From positions 20,352,914-20,416,913 of the forward strand of contig NC_063052.1 of NCBI RefSeq assembly GCF_018812025.1: DNA of 64,000 nt, given 5' to 3'. Made by a program: the position numbers and the translations under genes. Positions 13,979-25,830 of this stretch are shown here, one piece after another. Every line of letters starts with the position of its first letter. The first letter of the stretch is position 1. Below the pieces are notes generated by a model, which was not told the DNA's origin, searched no databases, and saw only the letters and a program-made list of their open reading frames with translations. This DNA is from Megalobrama amblycephala. Lineage: Eukaryota > Chordata > Actinopteri > Cypriniformes > Xenocyprididae.

Positions 13979-15520
13979 GGAGCTGTACAAAGCACTCCAA
14001 GGAATGGAGTCTGTAAAGGTGCTGGGCATTGACGGCCTGCCAGTAGAATTTTATAAGTCTTTCTGCTCAGAAATGAGAGATGATTTTCTGAAGGTGTTGA
14101 ACAAAAGTTTAGCTGAAGGCCAGCTGCCCTTGAGCTGTTGTAGAGCAGTGTTAACCCATATCACTACTCTGTAGTGACTACAAACTCCTCTCGAAAACCT
14201 TGGCTAACAGGCTGGCCAGAGTGATGGATTGAGTCATCCATCCTGATCAGACCTACTGTGTTCCTGGTAGATCAATATTTGATAATATTTCATTAGTTTG
14301 TGATGTTTTAGAGGTCTCCAAAAGGTTGAACTTGGATTGTGGGTTAATCTCATTAGATCAGGGGAAAGCATTTGACCGTATTGAGCATTGCTATTTGTGG
14401 AGAGTTTTAGAAGCCTTTGGTTTTTGCGAAAATTTTGTAACTCATATTAAAGTTCTTTATAGTGGCGTTAAGAGTATTCTTAAGGTGAACGGTGGCTTAT
14501 GTGCTCCTTTTAAAGCTCACAGAGGTGTTAGGCAGGGCTGTTCATTGTCTGGTATGCTTTATTCCTTGGCAATAGAGCCACTTTTACAAAAAATAAGGGT
14601 CAAACTTCATGGTATATGCTTGCCAAACCGAAACTAATCTTATATTGTCAGCTTATGTCATGATTAGCAGGCAAAGTGACATACAGGTTTTGTTAAGTTT
14701 ACTTAGAACTTTTAAAAGTTTATCTTCTGCAAGTGTGAACAGGAGTAAAAGTGAAACTTTATTATTAGGCAAATGGGCAAGTGGGAAACCAGATTTTCCT
14801 GAAGGTTTAGTTTGGGGAAAATGTGGGTTTTATATACTTAGGAGTGTATCTTGGTGATGATTTAACAGTGCAAAAAAATTGGGAAGGAGTCATTGAAAAA
14901 GTTAAAGGTTGCCTGGATAAATGGAGATGTTTAATTCTGAAGATGTCATATAGAGGGCGTATTTTAATTATAAATAACTTAGCTGCTTCTTCATTATGGG
15001 ACCGGTTTGCATGTATTGATCCTCCCTCACATCTGTGAAAATTCAGGCTATTTTAGTGGATTTCTTCTGGGATAAATTGCATTGGGTACCACAGAATGTG
15101 TTATTCTTGCCTAAATAGGAGGGCGGACATGGCCTAATATATACTTCATAGTAGAATAGCAACTATGCGGTTACAATTTATACAAAGACTAATAGGTGGT
15201 TCAGTTGAACTTAAATTGTGTGCTGTTGCTTATGTGATTTTAAATAATCTTGAGGGTTTGGGACTGGACAAAACCCTTTTTTTCCTAATGGACCCTATGA
15301 AATTGAATACTTCTGGTTTACCAGTGTTTTTTTTAAGAACAATTTTAAGGTTTGGAGTCTTTTTCTTTAAAAAAAACAAACAAACAAAAAAAAAAAACAT
15401 GGAGTTCACAGTCCCTTCTTTGGCTATTGGAAGAGCCTTTAGTTTGTGGAGCACGTTTGGATATGTCTGACAGTGGACTTTTCCCAGGACTCAACAAGAC
15501 ACTTATTGATAGTAAAGTCA
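13979..15520 (+). pseudogene. Tx1-like LINE (copy 1) ORF2, reverse transcriptase part
   Basis: Starts with ELYKALQGMESV...DGLPVEFYKSF (13979-14070), then VCDVLEVSKRLN, ISLDQGKAFDRIEH, GVRQGCSLSGMLYSLAIEPL, and a damaged active-site block (LSAYVMISRQSD in place of SAYADD). Downstream come YLGVYLGDDL, KWRCLILKMSYRGRILIINNLAAS and the C-terminal region, with several stops and frameshifts. It resembles the RT at 37212-37907 (LDQEKAFDRVDH, GIRQGCPLSGQLYS), so the two are the same family, Tx1-like within the L1 group. 5'-truncated where L2 sequence abuts, and interrupted at 15524 by a solo LTR. Confidence 0.8.
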
Positions 15521-15524
15521 CTAC

Positions 15525-17855
15525 TGTAACACTTGGTCTAGTATTTTAAGCTAAACTGTCACAAGATTTATATGAGGGAGGGTACCATCAGCAAAAGATC
15601 CATGAAATTCAAAAATAATCAGTAAGGCAACCAATAGATGCAAAAGTATATATAATTTGTAAAAGAGAAAAACAATGAACACATTCAATCATCAATATCA
15701 GGCAGTGGCGGACTGGGACAGTAAATCAGGCCGGGAATTTGACTCCACCCCAGGCCACCTCTGCTGCTGCAGTCACCACCACCAAATTCATGTGTCCACC
15801 AGCCTGCTAAACTTATAGGGTAACCCTGTTAGTTGATGTAACAGGTAGACTACCATTCATAATATGAATGGATAAATAAATAAACCCTCAAAAACTCACC
15901 AGGAATAGACCATCTATACTACCACACCAAAGACAAATATAAAATTGGCTTACACATTTTAAGAAGGGATAATAAAAGATACATATTCACATGTTAAAAT
16001 ATTTATATTTTATATATTTCCAATGCTCAACTCAAGTATATCAAAAGATCAGAAACACAAACAAAAACAACACAAACACAAAACAAACGGTTCGGTTTGT
16101 TTCATAGTTTTAGAGTCATGGTTTCGGTACCGTTGTTACAACGGCGTTGTATGTGCTATATTTATGGAAAAACTATACTTTCAAAAATATATATATTTTC
16201 TCATATTATTTAGAATATTCTAACTACAAAAAAACAGCACAATTAAATATAATAGATTAAAGATACAAATAAAATAAACTGACTTCAGTTTTTTTTTAGG
16301 GAGGTCTAGCATTAGTTTTTAGGTACAGAAATTGAATAAAGTAATAATGTAAAACAGCATTGCATTTTGGACTATACATTAAAGATTATTCTTTATTAAA
16401 GTTACAAAAGCTTTTTAATCAAGAGCAGTGAGTGATTTCTTCGTTGTTGCTGTTCAATTAATATAAAGACTGTCACTTTAAGGGAATGCACTGATACAGT
16501 GTTCGTATTTAACAAGAGTGAATGGTTTGTCCACGTTTTTTTTTTTTTTTTTTTTTCCCCCCATCGCTGTTGTTGTAATGTCTGGGAACCCAGAATGTTC
16601 ATCCATCAACAGAAACATATATTAACTGAACCCTGATTGTTTTACGTGTTATTTATATTAAACCATATTACAGATGCTTCGTCAGATTTAAGTTGAACAG
16701 CGGTCCGAGCGCGTGCCGAACCGAGTGTGGAGAACCGAACGGATCGATTTTTTTTCCCCACCCCTGGTAAATATTATGTAAATGTAATTCTGACTGACCT
16801 GTTCCCTTACCGGCGAACATGGCTGGGATTTTGCAGCAACTTGCTGCGTCTGTGGCCAGGGCTTTTCTCCTTTTTATGCGTTCCCTCTCTGCTCCTCCTT
16901 TGCGTTTACGCTCCATTTTTTGCACTATTTTTCAAGATAAAGCCTGCCTCTGGATATAGCCAATTAGGCAGTGCTTCGCTGATGTTGGGTCATGTGGTGG
17001 TGTCATTTTCACTCCGCGATCGCCTGATTCGTAGATTCATAAGTGCGTCAATTAATTCGCAGTTGCATACAGCCTATTGCACGTCAGTCTGATCGACAGC
17101 ACAGCGGCAGCCGGCAGGCCAGAATGACCATCAGGCCACCGGGAAATGTCCCGGTGCTCCCGATGGCCAGTCCGCCCCTGATATCAGGTTATGAAATCAC
17201 CCATAAGCGGGTAACCACTGGAGTCAGATCATTTAACCACTGGGAAGGATCATATGTAAATAAACACCCTTCCCAAGTGAAATGGTAGCTTATCTGGATA
17301 GTTCACAATGATGAAGCCCTTGCGGCTGAAGTCCAGGGAGTTAAAGTCTCGAAGTGATGCGAGTTGAACCAGTCAGATATAATCCAACAAGTGTCCAAGC
17401 ATACCAGCATACATTTCCCCTAGCGCCTCATGAAATCACAAGGAAGTTGAAAGAAACAATTCCTGAGGTAAAGGGGCCTTTTTGATGAATAATCCACCTT
17501 TGTATTGTTCATAAAGACTAAAGAGTCCTTCTACAAATAAGCAAACAAAATCGACATCAGATCATATATAAATGAACACAAAATAAACAACTCTACATAA
17601 AAACACAAAAGCAAAAACAACACCTTACATTGACTGAGCAGAAAATCCCCAAAGATTCCCAGTCAGGACTCTTAAGAGTGGGTTGCAGACACCATCCACC
17701 ATGCTGTAGCACGATCTCCACGATCAAACCAATCTCACTTCTTCTACATCTACGTTGCTGATATACTACAGCAATCAGGGCCACACTGCCCCTAGTGTCA
17801 GGTAGTGGATTTACATTTACCAGGGCACCTAATATGACAGTTCAAGACTGTTACA
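15525..17855. mobile_element. Solo LTR (TGTAACA...TGTTACA) with 4-bp target duplication
   Basis: Begins TGTAACACTTGG at 15525 and ends AAGACTGTTACA at 17855, flanked by the direct repeat CTAC (15521-15524 and 17856-17859). Removing it rejoins the LINE frame as ...SKVTT-LSQLLEISG. Without the hAT element it carries, the LTR is about 845 bp. A 4-bp duplication and TG...CA ends fit Ty3/gypsy or a related LTR retroelement. Internal genes are absent, so it is a recombination-derived solo LTR. Confidence 0.8.
15703..17180. mobile_element. Non-autonomous hAT element with 8-bp duplication
   Basis: Ends CAGTGGCGGACTGG (15703) and, inverted, CCAGTCCGCCCCTG (to 17180), flanked by the perfect 8-bp direct repeat ATATCAGG (15695-15702 and 17181-17188). 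CAG ends with 8-bp duplications are the hAT signature. The 1478-bp interior has a T20 run near 16540 and no transposase. Inserted into the solo LTR at 15525-17855. Confidence 0.9.
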
Positions 17856-18893
17856 CTACCTTGAGTCAATTACTGGAAATATCAGGACTTGATTTCAAGA
17901 ATGAAGAGACAGCGGCTCAACGTTTGAGAATTAGATCAGTTGGTATAGTTGCGCAGCTGCTAACGAAATGGCAGACAGTTCCGTTAATACAACGGAAAGA
18001 GCTTTACTGACTGAGTATTCTAATGGTCTCTGTAAACCAAATGCTGAAAATTCTTTTTCTCGCTTGTTTCTTTAATTGAATCTAGAAGAATTTTCTTAAA
18101 AAAAAAACCAAAAAAAAACTGTTGAATCCTTGTGTGTAGACTTTTTTTCAAGTACTGGGAAAGCTTTGTATAAGTATTGTGTCATTCCTTTTAACAACAA
18201 AAAAAAAGTTAAATAAGAAAACTGATACTCCATGGCATGATTTTTTTAAATTGAATGTGGATAGAAACCCTGAATAGAGAGCACTGTACAAACCACCACT
18301 GACCAAAAAAAACAAGTGATTTACAGTGGAGAATTCTTCATGGCGCTGTTGCCACTAATGCTTTTATTTCAATTTTAAACCATGAGATTGATGATAAATG
18401 TCCTTTCTGCACTGAAAGGGAAACTTTTTCATGCATTTGCGAATTGTGCCAGATTAGAGTCTTTATTTTTGTCTTTAGGAAATATTTTTCGGAAGTGTAA
18501 TGAAGATTTTTCTATGATGTTATTCATTTTGGGGTTTAAATATGTGTTGAAAAAAGATCTGTATGCCAGTTGCTGAATTTTTTTTAGGCCAAGCAAAGTT
18601 GGCTATTTATATAAGTAGAAAAAAGAAAGTTGAACAGAATGTGGATGAAGATGTAGTTGCTATTTTTTCAAATATGGTGAAAGCAAGAATATTGATTGAT
18701 TTCATGTGTTATAGATATATGGATGATCTTATCACTTTCAAAGGTATTTGGTGTTACAATGAGGTTTTGTGTTCTGTATTTGAAGGTAATTTGATTTTTG
18801 CATAGGTTTTGTGAGTTGAGTTTGCTCTTAACATATAATTATATTGTAATTTAAATGGACTGTGATTTGTATTTTTAATAAAAGTTTTGTTAA
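17856..18893 (+). pseudogene. Tx1-like LINE (copy 1) ORF2 C-terminus and 3' UTR
   Basis: Resumes the frame after the solo LTR: LSQLLEISGLDFKNEETAAQRLRIRS to about 18010. Then, with frameshifts, the conserved C-terminal zinc-like region at about 18330-18500 (segments WRILHG, DDKCPFCTERETFSCIC), whose counterpart MQWRLLHLPLW is seen at 41060 in copy 2. The 3' UTR carries an AATAAA at about 18877 and ends GTTTTGTTAA at the TTAA insertion site of the next element. Dead. Confidence 0.7.
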
Positions 18894-19655
18894 AGGGGAC
18901 CTATTATGCAAAATTCACTTTTGCATGGTGTTTGGACATAAATGTGTGTTGGCAGTGTGTGTACACAACCACCCTATAATGCAATAAAAATCCATCCACT
19001 CCTTTTTTTTAATCCCCATAAATCATAAGCAGTGTCTCAGAACAAGCCGTTTCCAGATCCCTGGCAGTGTGACATCACAAAATCCAAGGCCCCGTCCATG
19101 AATGTTGACAGACACTGCCGTTTGAACATAGACCCACCCTGAGCGCGTTCATGGCAAGTCTGCCATTGCTGCACTGACGAGAATGTCTCCCAAGCATTTT
19201 AGGTGTTCTGTAGCTGGATGGATTAATCCACATAGCTCTCTCTCCATTTACTCCCAAAATCTGAGCTGCTGAAAACGAGGTGGATTAACTTGGTTTTCCA
19301 GGAAAATGCTCCCTCAGTTCTGCCGAAATTCGTTTATGTCTGCGCAAATCATTTCACACCGGACTGCTTAGTGAATGAATATCAATACAAAGGGACAATA
19401 CAAAACGTCTCGGATTAGGTCTGTAACCCTGGTTCCCTGTATAGGTAACGAGACGCTGTGTTGAATCGCATTGGGAACACCTCTGCATGATTACGTCCTG
19501 AAACACTTGTGAAATCGAACCAATAGTGTGACGGGACGTCAGAGCCGGTGACGTCACGGACCAGGAAACTATAAAGCACTCCTGAGAACAAAGAACGCCA
19601 GCTTCTGATATGGATGAAGCAGACGCTCACAGGCGTGCAGGGAGTATGGCTAAGC

Positions 19656-19755
19656 AACACAGCGTCTCGTTCCCTATTCAGGGAACCAGGGTTACAGATG
19701 TAACCCGAGACGTTCCCTTTCATGGGAACATCAACACTACGTTGAATCGCATTGG
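19656..19755. other. Internal complementary region of DIRS 2
   Basis: 19656-19712 is the inverted copy of 19406-19462 with a few mismatches, and from 19710 the sequence (GTTCCCTTTCATGGGAACAT) matches the complement of the right terminus near 24391-24372. In the DIRS model this region templates completion and circularisation of the cDNA. Confidence 0.85.
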
Positions 19756-19797
19756 GAACCCTATCCCAACTAGGCCATAATACCGAGTGCCTGTCTG

Positions 19798-20601
19798 TTA
19801 TCTCTGAGACGAGAGCACAGAGGACCCTGGAGTGGAGCCCAAATCAAGGTTAGAAAACCTAATGAAGGTATGCTGGGATGACCACCCAGCCGCATCACAT
19901 ATCTCATTGATGGGAACCCCCGAGATCAAAGCCTTTGAGGCAGCCATACCCCTAGTAGAATGTGCCAAAGGTGAAGGCTGCCCGGAAGATTCATAAGCAA
20001 GAGAGATGGCCTCGACCACCCACTTGCTCATTCTCTGCTTAGACGCTGGGCCTCCTTTTTTGGGATACCCGTAACAGACAAACAATTGATCAGTTTTTCG
20101 CCACAGGGAAGCTCTGTGGATGTAAGTGTCTAGAGCCCTAACGGGGCAAAGCAGATTGAGTTTTTCCTGATCCAGAATTGTAAAAGGAGAAGGACAGAAG
20201 ACCTGCAGTATGATAGGCCCTGGGACATTGGTAGGGACCTTGGGTATATACCCAGGTCTAGGATGTAGGAAAGCCTTGACCATACCAGGCACAAATTCCA
20301 GACATGAAGGAGCAACAGAAAGTGCTTGTAGATCTCCAATTCTTTTGAGAAATGATATAGCCAATAGAAAGATGGTTTTTAGAGTGAGGAAATTTTCAGA
20401 TACTTCCTCTAAAGGTTCGAAGGGAGCCTCAGCTAACCCTTCCAACACAATAGCCAAGTCCCAGGATGGAGCTCTTGTACGCACAGCAGGCCTCAGCCTC
20501 TGGGTACCACGAAGAAAGCATATAACTAGGGGGTCTTTTCCCACAGAAGAACCCCCCACAGGAGCATGATAAGCAGAAATAGCTGCATTATAAACCTTCA
20601 A
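19798..20601 (-). pseudogene. DIRS 2 tyrosine recombinase, C-terminal part
   Basis: 267-codon frame with DIRS recombinase features: LAISFLKRIGDLQALSV (the first catalytic Arg region), LLCPVRALDTYI, LFVCYGYPKKGGPASKQRM, then AHSTRGMAASKAL (His-x-x-Arg box) and IRFSNLDLG. In the sister element (29935-31230) the last block is ARFYSL, so the nucleophilic tyrosine is Ser here. The N-terminal segment (SRAPSTRKLYEYKWKLF) lies in the next frame upstream at 20598-20770, so the gene is also frameshifted. Inactive on both counts. Confidence 0.85.
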
Positions 20602-21416
20602 AGTAGAAGGAGATAAACCATCCGATAATTTTTTTGGAGAAATCGCAGTACATGACTGATAGATGAGTGGAACGGGTCCACTTGGAGTTGACTACACCAA
20701 GTAGCAAACAGCTTCCATTTATACTCATAAAGTTTCCTTGTGGAGGGAGCTCTGGAGTTGAGTATGGTCTCCACAACCTCGGTTGGGAGACCGGATTCTA
20801 TGAGCTCTGCCCCCTCAGAGGCCAAGCCCACAGTTTCCATAACTCCAGGCGGGGATGAGTTATCATGACGCCCGCTTGAGACAGAAGGTCCTGCCTGATT
20901 GGGATCTCCATGGGGGAGCTGTCCAAGAGAGACACTAGGTCTGTGAACCATATTCGGTTTGGCCAGAACGGGGCTACCAATATGAGATGGACCCCCGTCC
21001 CGACGAACCCTCTCCAGAACTCCTGGGAGCAGAGCAATCAGGGGAAATGCGTACAGACTCAGTCTCAGCCACGTCTGCACCATGGCATCCAACCCCAGCG
21101 GGGCTGGATGGGTTAGAGAATACCACAACGGGCAATGAGAAGTCTCTTTCGAGGCAAATAGGTCGACTTCTGCACGACCCAAATTCTTCCAAATTCTTCC
21201 AGATGAGCTCCACTCCCCCGGCCTCGGCCCCTGCCCCGACTGGATGTCTGCCCCCAGATTTTGATGCCCTGGGATATGAGCTGCTCTCAGGGAGAGGAGC
21301 TTCCCCTGGGACCATAGGAGGATCTGATGGGCTAACTTGCACAACTGGTGAGACCTCAGACCACCCTGATGGTTGATATAGGAGACCACCGACATGTTGT
21401 CTGTGCAAACTAACAC
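20598..21416 (-). pseudogene. DIRS 2 RNase H end, Dam-like domain remnant and recombinase N-terminus
   Basis: Begins in RNase H (VCTDNMSVVSYINHQGG, a conserved Asp with the DIRS INxQGG box; then RAAHIPGHQN). The following region has the VDLFASKETSHCPLWYSL to AFPLIALLPGVL sequence typical between RNase H and recombinase in DIRS elements, a region described as Dam-methyltransferase-like in that family. The frame ends with the recombinase N-terminus. Its second half reads through degraded sequence. Confidence 0.7.
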
Positions 21417-22407
21417 GTGGTGGCCCCTTAGGTCTGGGAGGAAGTATTTGAGTGCTCAAAATACCGCCATCATTTCCAGCCGATTTATGTGCCAGGAACG
21501 ATGATGTGAACGTCTCATGTGCAGCAGGCCAAAAGGTATCACGTTGGATGCAGCTGCCATCAGACCCAACAGTCTCTGTACCTGTTTTACAGTGCGTGAC
21601 TGGCCTAATTTCACCCCATTCATGGCCCGAGAGAATGGAATTCACCCGAGCAGGAGACAGACGTGCCTGCATCGTGGTGGAATCCCAGACTACCCCTAGA
21701 TAGCTGGTAGTTTGAGCTGGAAGAAGCACACTCTTCTTGGCATTGAGTCTCAGCCCTAACCTTCTCATATGTGACAGAACTACATCTCGATGTTGAACTG
21801 TCTGTTGCTCAGATTGAGCTAGAATCAACCAATCGTCGATATAATTTAGTACGCGGATGCCCTGGAGTCTCAGGGGAGCCAGAGCTGCATCCACGCATTT
21901 CGTGAAGGTGCGGGGTGAAAGTGCTAGGCTGAACGGAAGAACCTTGTATTGATAAGCTTCATCCCCGAAAGCAAACCTGAGGAACTTCTAGTGTAAAGAA
22001 TGGATTGATACATGAAAGTAAGCGTCTTTCAGATCTATTGTCAGAAACCAGTCCTTGGACCTGATCTGTGAGATGATCTGTTTGAGTGTAAGCATCTTGA
22101 ACTTGAGCTTTTGTACTAAGCGATTTAACACGCATAAATCTAGAATAGGACTCAACCCTCCATCCTTCTTCGGAACGATGAAGTAACGGCTGTAAAACCC
22201 TGACAGCTTGCTGGGAGGAGGAACCCTTTCTATAGCTCCTTTCTGCAAAAGTGTCATAACTTCCTGTTCCATAACCAGAGACTGCTCGGGGCCCCCACCG
22301 TCGGTAGGACCCCGTTGAACTGGGGCGGGCGAAACCTGAATTGTATTTTGTAACCATTTTCTATAGTGAGCAGCACCCATTTTGAAATATTTGGAAGAAG
22401 TTTCCAT
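20974..22407 (-). pseudogene. DIRS 2 reverse transcriptase
   Basis: Split between two frames. 22407-21988 gives LSPILDLCVLNRLVQKLKFKM, then DWFLTIDLKDAYFHVSI (motif A). 21894-20974 gives IRVLNYIDDWLILAQSEQQ (the catalytic YIDDW block, motif C), GLRLNAKKSVLLPAQTTSYLG and then drifts. The fingers motif and the YIDDW motif are colinear with the DIRS element at 31175-32884. A frameshift lies near 21950. Confidence 0.8.
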
Positions 22408-22968
22408 TCTGCCAGAAAATTTACTAAGGGAACCAGTCTCTCAAGACTGGCCTCTGGTGTTTTTTGAGCACTTGATTCGGCGCCCTGAACCGGTGAACCG
22501 GCAGGGAACAACCGAATCAAGTGATGACCGGCCCTCCTTGGAGGCTTGGTGGAGAGGGACGGGTACCATGCAGTGTGATACGAGATCCTCCCCGGAGGGG
22601 GCTGCCCTCGGAAGTCCTGCACCACCGGTGTCAAGACTTCTTCAAAGCCTTCCTTGCGACAATGACAGTCCGCAGATCTGTCTTGCCCTTGGGAGACTTT
22701 GACTGTGTCGCCCATGTCGACACTTTGCTTTTGTTTGTGCTCGATGCGCGAATGAGTAGCTGCTTGACGGCCGAGGCTGCTCCCGCTCTGCAGCCTCAGG
22801 GGGAAGAGAGCGGCGGGGGAGGAACCTCTGGAAGGCCGCTCACTGCTTTCTGGCTTCCTGGAACCTCTCGATGACCGAAGTGACCGAGTCGCCGAAGAGG
22901 CCCAGGGAAGACAGCGGCACATCCAATAACACACTTTTATCTTTTTCTTTGATATCAGAGAGGTTCAA

Positions 22969-23980
22969 TCATAAATGCCTCTCTGTGGCCACCAGGGCTG
23001 CCATAGAACAGCCGATCATTTTTGCCGTCTCCTTGGTGGCTCGGAGAGAGAGATCAGTGGCTTTCCTGAGCTCTTGAATCGTTTCAAACGTTGCTTCCCC
23101 ACTCTCATCTATTTCCCCCAGCAGGTCAGCCGTATAAGCTTGCAAAATCGACATAGTGTGTAAACATGCTGTGGCTTGACCTGCTGCCGAATAAGCTTTG
23201 CCCACCAGCGCTGATGTCGTTCTTAATGGTATGGTGGGTAGTGTCGGGGATTTAAAGGACGATGCAGACTCAGGCGAGAGATAGCTTGTGAGCGTCTCTT
23301 CAACCTGAGGCATCGACTCATAACCAAGCTGTTTGAGCCCCATAATGTTAGAATATATTGAAGTTTGGGGGCTATAAACTCTATATTGTGCCGGTTTCTG
23401 CCTGGGAAAGAATGGCAATCCCCGACGCTGAGGTTGTGACCATGCGGGCAAAAAGCGCTCATCTAATTTAATTTTCTGACGCGCTTCAGCTCTTTCTGGT
23501 GGCCACTCGATATTCAACTTTGCCACTGCCCTGGTCACAACCTCCAGCAGCTCCTCATATGAGGATGGCGAGTCCTCATCTCCAGCCTCGATGCTCACCA
23601 CATCCACCTCCTCAGAGCTGGATAGATGAAGCGTCGGTGTCTCTCTCCGAGGGGAAGAAACCGCAGCGCGTGCTTCCGCCATCAGAGAAGAGACACTGGG
23701 TCTGACAGGTGAGGGCAGAGATAAGGCTGGGCCTGTCTCTAACCCCTCTGTCAGATCCATCTGTGAACCCCAGGAATGAAGCCGCCGCTCTGCCTCGGCA
23801 GCAGCAGGACCTGATCCCTGGGTAACACTGGCTGCAGCGCCCTCCTTCTCCCGCCCAGTGAGAACGGAGTGTTCTTAATGTTAGCTTTTCACAATGCACA
23901 CAGACAGCTCCCTCGAGAGCTGCCTGGGCATGCTCCACTCCTAAGCAAAACATGCACATCTCGTGTGTATCCCCGACCAT
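22969..23980 (-). pseudogene. DIRS 2 gag-like ORF1
   Basis: N-terminal frame 23980-23612 has the Cys-rich start MCMFCLGVEHAQAALEGAVCVHC seen also in the sister element (CISCLGIQHAEAAFVNGSCSHC). The frame 23760-22969 continues with the shared VYSPQTSIYSNIMGL, AYSAAGQATACLHTMSILQAY and LRKATDLSLRATKETAKMIG blocks, the last two colinear with ASALHAMALLQVYQ and LRAATDLALRATKVTARSVG at 33700 in DIRS 1. One frameshift near 23700. DIRS ORF1 proteins are taken to be structural, Gag-like. Confidence 0.75.
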
Positions 23981-23991
23981 GATGAAGCTTC

Positions 23992-23993
<2 letters not shown>

Positions 23994-24084
<91 letters not shown>

Positions 24085-24085
24085 C
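23994..24085. repeat. (TA)n(CA)n(TA)n compound microsatellite
   Basis: Alternating TA, then about ten CA, then TA units, in the 5' leader of DIRS 2 between its right terminal repeat and gag. Overlapping open frames are artefacts. Confidence 0.9.
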
Positions 24086-25148
24086 TTATATATATATGCT
24101 TGGGTGTGGGAAAATACTCTTGTCCTCGGACGAAGAGATATTTTCAGACTGTAAATATATAGCAGAGAGACAACATCAAATAAGACACACAATAACAGAG
24201 CGCTGCTGAAGGCACAGAAGCTGGGGTTCTTTGTTCTCAGGAGTGCTTTATAGTTTCCTGGTCCGTGATGTCACCCGCTCTGATGTCCCGTCACACTATT
24301 GGTTCGATTTCACAAGTGCTTCAAGACGTAATCACGCAGATGTGATCCCAATGCGATTCAACACAGTGTCGATGTTCCCATGAAAGGGAACAGAGACTGC
24401 TAAAATGTGCTACTCAAGGATATACAAGTAAAAACTGTTGGTGATCCAGCTTACAGTCTCCAGAGTGATACTGGATACAGCAATAATGAAGATGAGGGCA
24501 CTTTATTACAGTTCATCGGAGTTGATTTACGGATATAAAGTTTACCAGTTTATTAAGCACCACCCGAAAGGCATAAGGTCTTTATAAATTTGTTTACTGT
24601 TGGTTGTAACGAGTTTATGGATAATATTTTAATGCATACTTGCAGTGTTTTATTAAGCTCTTACAGAGATTTTGTAGAGTGAAAACAGACGCTTCATCTT
24701 TTGTGTTAAGTACAATAAATGTCATAAAACTCATCTGTATAGTTTTGGCCATCATTCGGACGGTACAACAGGCTTATAGTAATATAGTGGATAAAAACAA
24801 GAGGGCAATATAAGTTATAACCGTAATTGAACTAAACTATACCTGTTCTATCTCCATGGAGCATATATTCGCAGTTTCTGACATTATAGTGCATCCTAAC
24901 TGAATCCTGACAGGGGAGAACGAGCTCTTGAAGCTCCACCCTCTTAGGCCGAGTGCAGCAGCTCATTGCATTTAAAGGGACCACACTGAAACGGCGCATT
25001 TTTGCTCAACCACTAAAAGTGGCAATTTTAACATGCTTTAAAAAATTATCTGTGGGGTATTTTGAGCTAAAACTTCACATACACACTCTGGATACATCAG
25101 AGACTTATTTTACATTTTGTAAAATGGGGCATAATAGGTCCCCTTTAA

Positions 25149-25800
25149 ATTCTCTCTCTCTCTCTGCATGTTGCATGTTGGGAGTGTGGGTGAGGAGGAC
25201 TGAGTGCGCTTCTGAGAGTGATTGTGAAAAAGCTGTTTATTTCTTCTTATATGCCGAATCATATATTTGTTCTGAGTTAATTAAGGAGACAACTCATATA
25301 TGATTTACGCAAGCACTGAAAATTTAAAGTGTTTTGAATGTGGTGATCTAGGGCACAAACATTTCACGTGCCCACATAAAGATGGTCAGCAGCCGTCTAC
25401 ATCGCGTTGAGATGTTAACATTGCTAACCAAGCCCAACAGGATACAGAGAACTGAGACGCTGGAGAAAGTAGCCTCAGAGGAGGTGAGTGACATTAATTT
25501 AAATACTGGGAGTATTGAGCAGCCGGTTTGTGTTTCTGAGATTGTAACTGATGTGACTGATATGAGTGAAGCTCAGGGAGGTGACGAAGGAATGTGTGAA
25601 CACAAGCAGGAGTTTCTGAAGGAAATATAACTGATGAATTAGATGAAATGTCCCAATGTACTGATGGTGGTTTGAAAAATGAAGAGCAGTGGTCAGATAC
25701 ATCTGATATGGAAAGAGTGGCTGAAAAGGATATGTGTACTATTGAACAGATATAAGAAAAAATGATGAACCAATGACGGGTAAGATTCTCTTTTGGCCAG
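25149..25800 (+). pseudogene. Tx1-like LINE (copy 2) 5' end and ORF1 with zinc knuckle
   Basis: Around 25310-25380 the frame reads LKCFECGDLGHKHFTCPH, a CCHC zinc knuckle (C-x2-C-x4-H-x4-C) of the kind present in ORF1 of Tx1-like LINEs. It is followed by an acidic, Glu/Asp/Ser-rich tail in shifting frames to about 25780. ORF1 is then interrupted by the solo LTR at 25831. Upstream begins directly after the TTAA element; a TC run at 25150-25162 marks the probable LINE 5' end. ORF2 of the same element begins at 27381. Confidence 0.65.
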
Positions 25801-25830
25801 CGGAGGACAACCTAAGGCAGGGCTTCACTG

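Larger units (their letters stand above)
19407..24388 (-). mobile_element. DIRS-type retrotransposon 2 (decayed)
   Basis: Minus-strand order gag (23980-22969), RT (22407-20974), RNase H and following domain (21416-20598), tyrosine recombinase (20601-19798). Inverted terminal repeats: about 19452-19608 against 24219-24372. An internal complementary region at 19656-19755 contains, first, the complement of the left terminus (19406-19462) and, second, the complement of the right terminus, joined at a single GTT; on the plus strand both outer ends abut AAC. No target duplication is visible, as expected for DIRS. Multiple frameshifts and a lost recombinase tyrosine make it inactive. Confidence 0.9.
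18894..25144. mobile_element. TTAA-flanked element (AGGGGACCTATTATGC ends), split by a DIRS element
   Basis: Ends AGGGGACCTATTATGC at 18894 and its complement ending at 25144, flanked by TTAA (18890-18893 and 25145-25148). After removing the DIRS retrotransposon at 19407-24388 about 1.27 kb remain, without a recognisable transposase. It lies at the junction between the two Tx1-like LINE copies. Kolobok or piggyBac type by target duplication. Confidence 0.85.

Noticed and set aside
23941..24209. Overlapping small frames around 24000
   Set aside because: Created by the TA/CA compound microsatellite in the DIRS 2 leader.
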